From Methylopumilus universalis (GTDB lineage: Bacteria; Pseudomonadota; Gammaproteobacteria; Burkholderiales; Methylophilaceae), in NCBI RefSeq assembly GCF_006363895.1, contig NZ_CP040953.1: a stretch of 64,000 nucleotides of DNA. One strand, 5' to 3'. A program made the translations under genes and the position numbers. This document shows, piece by piece, positions 1-7,052 of the stretch (position 1 is its first letter; the number at the start of each line of letters is the position of its first letter). The notes under the pieces are model-generated. The model searched no databases and was not told the DNA's origin. It saw only the letters and a program-made list of their open reading frames with translations.

Positions 1-156
1 AGTATATTGGCTTTCATAGTTGCTTATATTAATGGATTGGTTATGATCGTATGACATTTGTATGACATTTTAATGACAATATATAGTTTACAAAGAATAA
101 GATGTTTTTTTTAAAAATTAATTTAATATTGAAATGTTGATTTTCGGAGAATGTGT
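1..156. other. Left-edge region before the MFS gene
   Basis: No complete gene lies here. On the plus strand bases 1-54 read as 17 mostly hydrophobic codons ending in TGA, which could be the tail of a membrane protein cut by the window edge. On the minus strand an ATG at 17-15 opens a frame (M-K-A-N-I) that could be the beginning of a leftward gene. Neither is long enough to decide. The stretch also holds three ATGACA repeats (listed separately) and AT-rich sequence before the MFS start. Confidence 0.3.
51..81 (-). promoter_or_regulatory. Pho-box-like triple direct repeat
   Basis: ATGACA occurs at 51, 62 and 73, an exact 11-base period, with T-rich spacers of five bases. Read on the minus strand this is TGTCAT repeated every 11 bases. 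That matches the spacing and core of the PhoB box (CTGTCAT half-sites, 11-base period). The orientation would normally place the target to the left, where a TAATAT (31-26) and an ATG (17-15) follow on the minus strand, but the MFS gene to the right is also possible. This is a motif match by eye only. Confidence 0.45.
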
Positions 157-1827
157 ATGCCAAGTTTTTTTTCAAAAGAATATATCACTGCTAAGGCTTC
201 TTATAATCGTTGGTTGGTTCCCCCTGCAGCATTAGCCATTCATCTTTCAATTGGTATGGCCTATGGATTTAGTGTCTTTTGGAAGCCTTTAGGGAACGCC
301 TTAACAGGTCCAGATGGCAAGGCTTTAGCTGCATGCTCTGCTGGAGCAGCTACCTTTGCAGATAAACTTCATGGAACACTTAGAGCTTTAACTGCGACAG
401 ATTGTAACTGGACTCAATTTGATTTAGGGTGGATGTACACCCTGTTCTTTGTTCTTTTAGGCTGTTCTGCAGCTTTTTGGGGAAGCTGGTTAGAGCGAGC
501 GGGCCCCAGAAAAGCCGGGCTTGTATCTACATTATGTTGGTGTGGCGGATTGTTGCTTTCCGCATTTGGCATATATACACATCAGCTTTGGATGATGTGG
601 CTTGGCAGTGGCGTCATTGGTGGGATAGGCTTAGGCTTAGGATATATTTCCCCTGTATCGACTCTAATTAAATGGTTTCCCGATAAAAGAGGTATGGCCA
701 CTGGCATGGCGATTATGGGTTTTGGAGGAGGTGCAATGATTGGCTCCCCACTAGCCACAATGCTAATGACAAAATTTTCTACAAGCACTAACGGCATGAT
801 TCAGCCTGGGATTTGGCAAACATTCGTTGTATTGGCCATTATTTATACTATTTTTATGATTTCAGGCTCTTTAGGCTATAGAGTCCCTCCAACAGGATGG
901 AAGCCAACAGGATGGAATCCTCCCAAGAATAAAAATAATAATATGATTTCGGTTAATCACGTGCATTTAAAAAAGGCGCATAAAACGCCACAATTTTGGT
1001 TTCTGTGGATAGTTCTTTGTATGAATGTGTCAGCAGGTATAGGTATTATTGGAGCGGCAGCACCAATGCTTCAAGAAACTTTTGGCGGTGCCTTAATTGG
1101 CCAATCAGATCTAGGTTTTGCAGATCTTAAAAAAGATGAGGCCCTATTGGCGCTTGCAGCAGCCGTAGGCGCAGGATTTGTAGGGTTAATTTCTTTATTT
1201 AATATTTTTGGCCGATTTTTTTGGGCCAGTATTTCAGATAAATTAGGAAGAAAACTGACTTATATTGTATTTTTTACACTTGGTATCTTGATGTACGTCA
1301 CCGCGTCCTATATGGCTGGATCAAAATCATTAGCGCTCTTTGCAGCATGTTTTTGTATTATTGCTTCTATGTATGGTGGAGGATTTGCAACGATACCGGC
1401 TTACTTAGCAGACATGTTTGGAACTCAATTTGTGGGGGCAATTCATGGAAGAATTCTCACAGCTTGGTCAACTGCCGGCATATTAGGCCCTGTGATTGTA
1501 AATTATATGCATGATATAAGGGTTGAAGCACAAGTTCCTTTTTCGGAAATTTATGCACCCATTTTTTATATTTTAGCGAGCATGCTTGCTATCGGATTTA
1601 TTGCAAATCTTATGGTGAGACCTGTGGACAAAAAATTCTTTATGACTGATAAAGAGTTATTAGCTGAAAAAAAATTAGCCCATGAAAAATTTATTTCAAC
1701 AAAAGAAACCTTTGGAAAAGCAGAAAAAACTCCATTAATATCTTTTCTTGCTTGGTCAGCTGTTGGCATACCTATATCTTATGGGATATGGAGCACCATA
1801 CAAAAGGCTTGGATATTGTTTCATTAA
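157..1827 (+). CDS. OFA-family MFS transporter (oxalate/formate antiporter type)
   Basis: Inner-membrane major facilitator carrier of about 556 residues. The N-terminal helix (LAIHLSIGMAYGFSVFW) is followed by a long hydrophilic loop with two cysteines (about residues 40-85), then regularly spaced hydrophobic helices and a GRFFWASISDKLGR loop typical of MFS domain repeats. An extra hydrophobic segment closes the C terminus. OFA-type members move small carboxylates such as oxalate, formate, lactate or pyruvate; the substrate cannot be read from sequence. An ATG at 151 sits directly on the GGAGA ribosome site, so the ATG at 157, six bases downstream of it, is the better start. The gene stands alone, 81 bases before ribH. 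Confidence 0.8.
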   Translation: MPSFFSKEYITAKASYNRWLVPPAALAIHLSIGMAYGFSVFWKPLGNALTGPDGKALAACSAGAATFADKLHGTLRALTATDCNWTQFDLGWMYTLFFVLLGCSAAFWGSWLERAGPRKAGLVSTLCWCGGLLLSAFGIYTHQLWMMWLGSGVIGGIGLGLGYISPVSTLIKWFPDKRGMATGMAIMGFGGGAMIGSPLATMLMTKFSTSTNGMIQPGIWQTFVVLAIIYTIFMISGSLGYRVPPTGWKPTGWNPPKNKNNNMISVNHVHLKKAHKTPQFWFLWIVLCMNVSAGIGIIGAAAPMLQETFGGALIGQSDLGFADLKKDEALLALAAAVGAGFVGLISLFNIFGRFFWASISDKLGRKLTYIVFFTLGILMYVTASYMAGSKSLALFAACFCIIASMYGGGFATIPAYLADMFGTQFVGAIHGRILTAWSTAGILGPVIVNYMHDIRVEAQVPFSEIYAPIFYILASMLAIGFIANLMVRPVDKKFFMTDKELLAEKKLAHEKFISTKETFGKAEKTPLISFLAWSAVGIPISYGIWSTIQKAWILFH

Positions 1828-1863
1828 CTTATATAAAAGCAAAAGATAGCTCTCATATAAGTT
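1826..1863 (+). terminator. AT-rich hairpin after the MFS gene
   Basis: A perfect 9-base inverted repeat, AACTTATAT (1826-1834) and ATATAAGTT (1855-1863), with a 20-base loop overlaps the MFS stop codon. A T-rich stretch begins about eight bases later (from 1872). It may act as a weak terminator, but the stem has few GC pairs and the loop is long. Confidence 0.35.
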
Positions 1864-1866
1864 AAA

Positions 1867-1890
1867 ATTACTTTTTTATTTAAAAGTAAT
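1867..1890 (+). promoter_or_regulatory. Hairpin just upstream of the ribH ribosome site
   Basis: ATTACTTTT (1867-1875) and AAAAGTAAT (1882-1890) form a perfect 9-bp stem with a 6-base loop. It ends four bases before the AAAGGA ribosome site of ribH. It could be part of the MFS terminator or shape ribH translation. I see nothing resembling the conserved FMN riboswitch here. Confidence 0.3.
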
Positions 1891-1908
1891 ACTAAAGGAC
1901 TTAGTGAA

Positions 1909-2358
1909 TTGAGAGAGATTTTAAAAAATTCAAATGGAGAATTGTTCTCTATTGGTATTGTGATGTCAGAATTTAATCCGCATGTTGGTGAAGCTCTAGT
2001 TAAGGCATGTCATAAAGAACTTCTAACTCTTGGTGTAAATGATGAACGTATTGTATTGGTAAAAGTTCCTGGTGCCTTAGAAAGTCCATTAGCTCTTAAA
2101 AAGATGGCACAAACAAAAAAATTTGATGCACTTATAGCAATGGGAGCTGTAATAAGAGGAGAGACTTTTCACTTTGAAGTTGTAGCAAACCACTCAGCAA
2201 AATCAATTATGGATGTTCAATTAGAATTTAGTATGCCAATTGTGAATGCAATATTGACTACTGAAAATGACGAGCAGGCTATGGAGCGAGCCCCAGTTAA
2301 AGGCAAAGAAGCTGCTCAAGTGGCTATACAAATGATTCATTTATTAAAGTCAATCTAA
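1909..2358 (+). CDS. ribH: 6,7-dimethyl-8-ribityllumazine synthase
   Basis: Joins 5-amino-6-ribitylaminouracil with 3,4-dihydroxybutanone 4-phosphate to give the lumazine precursor of riboflavin, in the cytoplasm. The 149-residue length is normal. Family signatures are EFNPHVGEAL (21-30), VPGALESP (53-60) and the catalytic block GAVIRGETFHFE (79-90), in which His88 is the expected proton-transfer residue. The start is TTG, supported by AAAGGA eight to nine bases upstream; no in-frame ATG occurs before residue 19. The stop overlaps the nusB start (TAATG), the widespread ribH-nusB coupling. ribB/ribA are not adjacent; ribF lies at 20.7 kb. Confidence 0.95.
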   Translation: MREILKNSNGELFSIGIVMSEFNPHVGEALVKACHKELLTLGVNDERIVLVKVPGALESPLALKKMAQTKKFDALIAMGAVIRGETFHFEVVANHSAKSIMDVQLEFSMPIVNAILTTENDEQAMERAPVKGKEAAQVAIQMIHLLKSI

Positions 2359-2819
2359 TGTTAGAAGTGCAACCGATTAAAAAGAAAAAGAAGCTTGTCA
2401 ATAATAGACGTAAGTCCAGAGAGCTTGTGATGAAAAGTATTTATCGCGGCATCTTAAATCAGTTTGATATTAATCAGATTAAAAAAGACATTAAAGATGA
2501 CCCTGATTATTTAAAAGCGGATGAAGTTTTTTACCACCAAATTTTTGATGGCATCATGAATAATATGGATCAATTAAATAATGAAATTTCAAGTTTCATT
2601 GATCGACCTATTAAAAAGCTAAGTCCTATAGAGCATTCAATTCTATGTATTTCAGTTTATGAGCTTATGTATGACGCGCTAATTCCATATAAGGTGGCTA
2701 TTAATGAAGGCGTTGAATTAGCTAAGACCTTTGGTGGAATTGATGGGTATAAATATATCAATGGCGTGCTAGATAAAGTAGCTGAAAAAAGAAGACCGTT
2801 AGAGTTTCTAAAGCATTAA
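2358..2819 (+). CDS. nusB: Transcription antitermination factor NusB
   Basis: Small all-helical RNA-binding protein that, with NusE (S10), binds boxA RNA and keeps polymerase processive through rRNA operons. The 153 residues have a basic N terminus (KKKKKLVNNRRKSRELVMKSIY), the conserved central SPIEHSILCISVYEL helix and the C-terminal NEGVELAKTFGG motif followed by FINGVLD-like YINGVLDKVAEK. Its ATG overlaps the ribH stop by one base, implying translational coupling. Its stop codon overlaps that of convergent lpxH, leaving no space for a separate terminator. Confidence 0.95.
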   Translation: MLEVQPIKKKKKLVNNRRKSRELVMKSIYRGILNQFDINQIKKDIKDDPDYLKADEVFYHQIFDGIMNNMDQLNNEISSFIDRPIKKLSPIEHSILCISVYELMYDALIPYKVAINEGVELAKTFGGIDGYKYINGVLDKVAEKRRPLEFLKH

Positions 2820-3535
2820 ATTTGATGAGTTTTGATACCATGCAAATCTAGGGTTAAATAACTCCCCTGTTCATACCAGTCACCTAAAACAACGCGTTGC
2901 ATTTGATGGTCATCAAGATTAATTGAATGATGGTATGGTCTATGTGTGTGGCCATGAATGAAAAAATCTGGGTAATTAAATTGAATTAGGATTCGATTTA
3001 CTTCATCAGGATTTGCATCCATGATTTCTTCAGATTTATTTTTTTTATTTAATTCACTTTGCTTTCTGAATTCATTTGCAATTAAGACTCGCTCAGGAAG
3101 AGGTTTTTTTAGAAATTCATTTTTCCATGATTCATCTCTAACTTTGTTTTTGAAAGATTGATACTCAGTATCATCTGTACAGAGTGAATCCCCATGACTT
3201 AGAAGTATTTTTCTGTCATAAATTTTGATAAGCGTTGGATCCTTTAATAAAATGGCGCCCGTTTTTTTTTCAAAGGTAGACCCTATAAGAAAGTCTCTAT
3301 TGCCGTGCATTAAAAAAACTTTAACATGACGTTCGACCAAACTTTTAAGGGCGCTGATTACATTTTCATGATAGCTTGAATCGTCACCGATCCAATATTC
3401 AAAAAGATCGCCAAGTATAAAGAGTGCATCAACCTGACTAGTCATTTTATTTAAAAAATTAACGAAAGCATCAGTAATGTTTGGGCGACTTTCGCACAAG
3501 TGTATGTCTGATACAAAGATAGTTTGATTAGGCAA
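2816..3535 (-). CDS. lpxH: UDP-2,3-diacylglucosamine diphosphatase
   Basis: Peripheral membrane calcineurin-like phosphoesterase that hydrolyses UDP-2,3-diacylglucosamine to lipid X and UMP, the fourth step of lipid A synthesis. The metal-binding series is complete: SDIHL near residue 9, GDLFEYWIGDD, GNRDFLIG, LSHGD and HGHTHRP near the C terminus. Length 239 residues is normal. The only reasonable start is TTG at 3535, two bases after the ppiB stop and without a visible ribosome site, so it probably depends on coupling to ppiB. The ppiA-ppiB-lpxH order beside cysS is common in proteobacteria. Confidence 0.93.
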   Translation of the reverse strand: MPNQTIFVSDIHLCESRPNITDAFVNFLNKMTSQVDALFILGDLFEYWIGDDSSYHENVISALKSLVERHVKVFLMHGNRDFLIGSTFEKKTGAILLKDPTLIKIYDRKILLSHGDSLCTDDTEYQSFKNKVRDESWKNEFLKKPLPERVLIANEFRKQSELNKKNKSEEIMDANPDEVNRILIQFNYPDFFIHGHTHRPYHHSINLDDHQMQRVVLGDWYEQGSYLTLDLHGIKTHQI

Positions 3536-3537
3536 TA

Positions 3538-4023
3538 TTAGTTAATAGCGACATTAAGAATTGTGACAGTTTCAATAGGAACATCTTGATGGCCACCCGA
3601 ATTACCTGTTGCGACTTTTTGAATTTTATCGACAATGTCAGAACCTTCAATGACTTTTCCAAAAACACAATAACCCCAACCATCTTGGCCTGGGTAATTT
3701 AAAAAATCATTATTATTTACATTAATAAAGAATTGGCTCGTAGCAGAGTCGGGTATTGAAGTTCTTGCCATGGCAATAGTGTATTTGTTATTTTTAAGGC
3801 CATTATTAGCCTCATTTTTAATAGGTTTCTCAGTAGCTTTTTGCTTCATCGAAGCATCAAATCCACCGCCCTGAATCATGAAACCATCAATGACTCTGTG
3901 GAAAATAGTGCCATTGTAATAACCATTCTTAGCATAATTTAAAAAATTTTCGACAGTAATAGGAGCCTTATCAGTGTCAAGCTCCAAAATGATATTGCCA
4001 AAATTGGTTGAGAGTGTAATCAC
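3538..4023 (-). CDS. ppiB: Cytoplasmic cyclophilin-type peptidyl-prolyl isomerase
   Basis: Isomerises X-Pro bonds during folding. The 161 residues form one complete cyclophilin domain without a signal peptide, so it should be cytoplasmic. Visible motifs are FHRVIDGFMIQGGGF (catalytic Arg and Phe/Gln region), AMARTSIPDSATSQFFIN and the FGKVIEG loop. The start is GTG with a good AAAGGA site seven bases upstream. It follows ppiA by 20 bases and shares about two thirds of its residues with it by eye, so the pair looks like an old duplication sorted to two compartments. Confidence 0.93.
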   Translation of the reverse strand: MITLSTNFGNIILELDTDKAPITVENFLNYAKNGYYNGTIFHRVIDGFMIQGGGFDASMKQKATEKPIKNEANNGLKNNKYTIAMARTSIPDSATSQFFINVNNNDFLNYPGQDGWGYCVFGKVIEGSDIVDKIQKVATGNSGGHQDVPIETVTILNVAIN

Positions 4024-4043
4024 TTTAATTCCTTTATAAAAAA

Positions 4044-4616
4044 TTAGTTAATATGTTTTGCATTAATAATAATGACAGGCCTAATAGGCACATCAGAGAA
4101 GCCTTTGGAGTTGCCTGTAGGCAGCTGACCAATTTTTCGAATAACATTCATACCCTCAGTTATTTTGCCAAAAACACAGTAACCGATAGAACTTGCCTCA
4201 GGGCTTGTATAGTTTAAAAAATTGTTATCGATAAGATTTATAAAAAATTGGGCTGTTGCAGAATTAGGGTCATTTGTTCGAGCCATAGCAATAGTTCCTG
4301 CGCTATTTACCAATCCATTATTTGATTCATTAACAATAGGAGGTTGCGTTGTTTTTTCAGACATCTCTCGAGTAAATCCGCCACCCTGAATCATAAAGTT
4401 ATTAATGACTCTATGAAAGATAGTTTCCTTATAAAAACCGTTATTTACGTAATATAAAAAATTAGCGACTGTTTTTGGAGCCTTTTCAGGATAGAGCTCA
4501 ATCTTAAAGTTGCCTTGATTAGTTTCAAACTCAACTACTGGATTGGCCGCATAGGTTAAGGGTGAAAATAAGAAAAAAACAAAAAGTAATTTGATTAAAT
4601 TAAGCGCCGCCTTCAT
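4044..4616 (-). CDS. ppiA: Periplasmic cyclophilin-type peptidyl-prolyl isomerase
   Basis: Same cyclophilin fold as the neighbouring ppiB, but preceded by a clear signal peptide (KAALNLIKLLFVFF, then LTYAA at the cleavage region), so it acts in the periplasm. Motifs FHRVINNFMIQGGGF and AMARTNDPNSATAQFFIN are present. An upstream in-frame ATG at 4643 exists, but the ATG at 4616 has GGAG eight bases before it and places the signal peptide at the very N terminus, so I chose it. This start lies inside the end of the YkuD gene, a 17-base overlap that implies coupling. About 190 residues. Confidence 0.9.
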   Translation of the reverse strand: MKAALNLIKLLFVFFLFSPLTYAANPVVEFETNQGNFKIELYPEKAPKTVANFLYYVNNGFYKETIFHRVINNFMIQGGGFTREMSEKTTQPPIVNESNNGLVNSAGTIAMARTNDPNSATAQFFINLIDNNFLNYTSPEASSIGYCVFGKITEGMNVIRKIGQLPTGNSKGFSDVPIRPVIIINAKHIN

Positions 4617-5850
4617 ACATAATTCTCCATTCATTATTTTCATTAATCCAATACTGCCTTTTATTCATTTTATTGTTAATTGTAGGGCTTTTATAATCCT
4701 GAATAAAATCTACCAAAACCATTTCATTTTCTGTGTTCGGATAATCAAAGAATGAAATTTCAGATAGCCCTACAAAAACCTTTTGCTTTTGAGCCTGAAT
4801 AATTCTTTTTCTCTCAGCCCATGAGTCATAATTATCTTTTTGACTAAAAAAGTTTTTTGAATAAAATTTTAGGTAGCTTTCAGTATCTTGATCTTCCCAT
4901 TTTTCTCTCCATCTTTCTATAGCATTAATAAGTGAAAGTTTTCTCTCAGCCAAATTTTTGTTACTAGACTCTAGATCTTTTAATGACTGAAAAGAAATAA
5001 TAATAGGAATTTTGTTGTTATCTAAAACAGAAGATAGCTTCATTAGATCAGGGTTACTTAATACAATACATCCATCACTTGCTAGCGGTGCTCTATTGTA
5101 AGTGGTCTTTGGCGTGCCATGAAGCCATATGCCAGAGCCATTTCTTTTATTTTTTATATCAATTTCATTTGGGTAACTTAAAGGGTAGGCTGCTTCACCA
5201 TAAAAATCAGATAATGATTCTCTGATTTTTTTTCCTGTAAAGTAAACGCCCACCGGTGTCTTTTTATCGCCTTCATACTGCTTGCCAAATCCATTTTTAC
5301 CTATAGAAACATAAAAATCATCTTTATAAGAAAGCTTTCCATCTATATTTTCGTATAGATACAGTCGAGAACTACCTGCATCTACATAAAAAAGATATTT
5401 ATCTTTATCGTTAAGTTGAGCAAAAATTTTCGGTTCATTTTGTAGATTTAAATTATTAAGGTATCTTTCAATTCTTACTTTTGCTTCATTTTTTAAATTT
5501 TCAACTTCTTCTTTTTTTTCACCTTTAGTTTCATCACCTATACCATTAATTTGCTTTGCGTGAGCTAAAAGCAAGTCCCCTTGAATTAGATAGGCTAACT
5601 TAAAATTTGGTGTTTGTTTGATAAGGGCGTCAATAGTTTTAAGGGCTATATCTACCTTACCTTCTGAAATTTCTACTAAAGATTTTACAAGCATCTTTTC
5701 AGGTGTTTCATATCTTAATTCAATAGGATTTAAATTGTTATTTGCAACAAGCATTTCTTCGCTTAAGGCTTGGGAGGAATTAAAAAGAAGCGCCAGGATT
5801 AAAAAAAAGCGAAATTCTTTTGTCAGGAATATTTTGATGAAATTTATCAT
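4600..5850 (-). CDS. YkuD L,D-transpeptidase/carboxypeptidase with C-terminal NTF2-like domain
   Basis: Exported peptidoglycan-modifying enzyme. After a signal peptide (about residues 1-31) comes a helical region, then a YkuD catalytic domain with KKTPVGVYF, IWLHGTP and SDGCIVLSN; the last supplies the nucleophilic cysteine. The C-terminal ~110 residues look NTF2-like (IERWREKWEDQD, YLKFYSKNF, WINENNEWRIM). This domain order resembles Helicobacter Csd6 and Campylobacter Pgp2 (L,D-carboxypeptidases) and is related to DpaA/YafK, so tetrapeptide trimming or release of a bound lipoprotein is as likely as cross-linking. ATG at 5850 is preferred to the adjoining TTG at 5853. It directly follows a TPR gene that has a similar tail domain. 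Confidence 0.82.
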   Translation of the reverse strand: MINFIKIFLTKEFRFFLILALLFNSSQALSEEMLVANNNLNPIELRYETPEKMLVKSLVEISEGKVDIALKTIDALIKQTPNFKLAYLIQGDLLLAHAKQINGIGDETKGEKKEEVENLKNEAKVRIERYLNNLNLQNEPKIFAQLNDKDKYLFYVDAGSSRLYLYENIDGKLSYKDDFYVSIGKNGFGKQYEGDKKTPVGVYFTGKKIRESLSDFYGEAAYPLSYPNEIDIKNKRNGSGIWLHGTPKTTYNRAPLASDGCIVLSNPDLMKLSSVLDNNKIPIIISFQSLKDLESSNKNLAERKLSLINAIERWREKWEDQDTESYLKFYSKNFFSQKDNYDSWAERKRIIQAQKQKVFVGLSEISFFDYPNTENEMVLVDFIQDYKSPTINNKMNKRQYWINENNEWRIMYEGGA

Positions 5851-5853
5851 CAA

Positions 5854-6927
5854 CTATTGTTTGCCAGAATATTCTTGCTCAATAAACCAACCAGAACCTT
5901 CTTTTCTTAAGATAAGAGTTTTGCTTGATATTTGAGTTAGTTTATTTGAAGTATATTTTTGTTTAAAAGTCACCTGAGCAAAACTATCGCCTTTTCTTGA
6001 GATGTTTGTTCCAGAAACTTCCACTGTAATTATGTCCTTACCTACAATTCTATTTCTTCTTGATTCTTGCCAGTCTGAAAAGCTTTCTCCATTAGGTGTT
6101 CTGAAGTTAGAAGAATATTTAGCTAGATAAGCATTAACGTTTTTTGACGACCAAGCTTCAGCCCATTCTGCTAAAAAAGAATCAATTTCAGAATCACTAT
6201 TATTAGCTATATTATTTTTAACAGAAGGCATTTCCTGAGGTAAATTTTTTGGTGGCTGCACATTTGCAGTTTGAACCGGCGGTGATGTCATAGTCGATTG
6301 CGCAATTGCAGGTTTCTTGTTGACGTCGTTAGTCGCTATTTGAACTGGCTGTGAGGTAGGGGCAACTGGTGCTTTAATATCATTTGCATTAAAGAGTTTT
6401 TTGATAAGGGATAGTTTTGTTTTAGCTTGTAAATTTGTTTTATCAATTTCCAAAGCTTTGTTGTAGGCAACCGTAGCTCGTTTAGTATAAAGATCACCCA
6501 AGTTAACATGAGCAGTTGCGTAGCTAGGGTGAGTTTTAATAGCTGACTCCAGAGCTTTTTGTGCCTTATCGTAGTCACCTAATTCAGCATAGAGTACTGC
6601 TAAGTTATTAAATGGCTCAGGAAGGCTGGGATGTTTTTCAGTGAGGTAAGTAAATGCTAATATGGCTTCGTTATATTTTCCAAGCTCAGCCTTCACAACG
6701 CCTTTAATAAAGATGACCTGAGGGTCATTAGGATTCGTTTTAAGATACAGGTCTATTTGTTGAGCGGCTTTTTCTTTTTCGCCTTTTTCAATAAGTTGCA
6801 TAATCGCTTTAAAATCATCAGCTGCGTAAATGTCATTTGCTATGAAAAATGTAGATAGGGATAAAAGGATAAACAGTAAAAAACCTTTTATATTCTTAAT
6901 ATTAGAACATTCGTTTTTTTGCGGCAT
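5854..6927 (-). CDS. Exported TPR protein with C-terminal NTF2-like domain
   Basis: A 357-residue protein with an N-terminal signal or anchor segment (GFLLFILLSLSTFFIANDIYA, about residues 15-35). Three or more tetratricopeptide repeats follow between residues 40 and 165 (for example KYNEAILAFTYLTEKHP and DYDKAQKALESAIKTHP). Next is a Pro/Gln-rich linker (about 180-240) and an NTF2-like domain with WAEAWSSKNVNAYLAKYSSNF and DWQESRRNRI. It is likely periplasmic. The tail domain resembles the one in the YkuD enzyme encoded immediately downstream (stop at 5854, next gene from 5850), so the two probably work on the same substrate or bind each other. That partnership is inference. Confidence 0.75.
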   Translation of the reverse strand: MPQKNECSNIKNIKGFLLFILLSLSTFFIANDIYAADDFKAIMQLIEKGEKEKAAQQIDLYLKTNPNDPQVIFIKGVVKAELGKYNEAILAFTYLTEKHPSLPEPFNNLAVLYAELGDYDKAQKALESAIKTHPSYATAHVNLGDLYTKRATVAYNKALEIDKTNLQAKTKLSLIKKLFNANDIKAPVAPTSQPVQIATNDVNKKPAIAQSTMTSPPVQTANVQPPKNLPQEMPSVKNNIANNSDSEIDSFLAEWAEAWSSKNVNAYLAKYSSNFRTPNGESFSDWQESRRNRIVGKDIITVEVSGTNISRKGDSFAQVTFKQKYTSNKLTQISSKTLILRKEGSGWFIEQEYSGKQ

Positions 6928-7052
6928 GGTATGATTTAACCTAATAAATTTAGCATAATTCTACCAAATAGCACCCTTATCATCTATATGTTATTTATGA
7001 ATAAGCCCTTCACTATTCCTTTGTTATTCTTGAAATTACAAGCTTATTTGCA
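6928..7052. promoter_or_regulatory. Divergent promoter region between TPR gene and cysS
   Basis: This 125-base AT-rich gap separates leftward TPR-YkuD-ppiA-ppiB-lpxH from rightward cysS-argJ, so it must carry promoters for both. On the minus strand a TGCTAAAT extended -10-like element and an AGG ribosome site precede the TPR start. For cysS no convincing -10 or ribosome site was found. The assignment rests mainly on gene arrangement. Confidence 0.4.

Noticed and set aside
429..671. Open frame inside the MFS gene
   Set aside because: Overlaps a well supported gene in another frame and resembles no family.
1828..1908. FMN riboswitch before ribH
   Set aside because: The gap is only 81 bases and shows none of the conserved RFN sequence.
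5618..5935. Plus-strand frame across the YkuD/TPR junction
   Set aside because: Antisense to two confident genes and lacks any protein signature.
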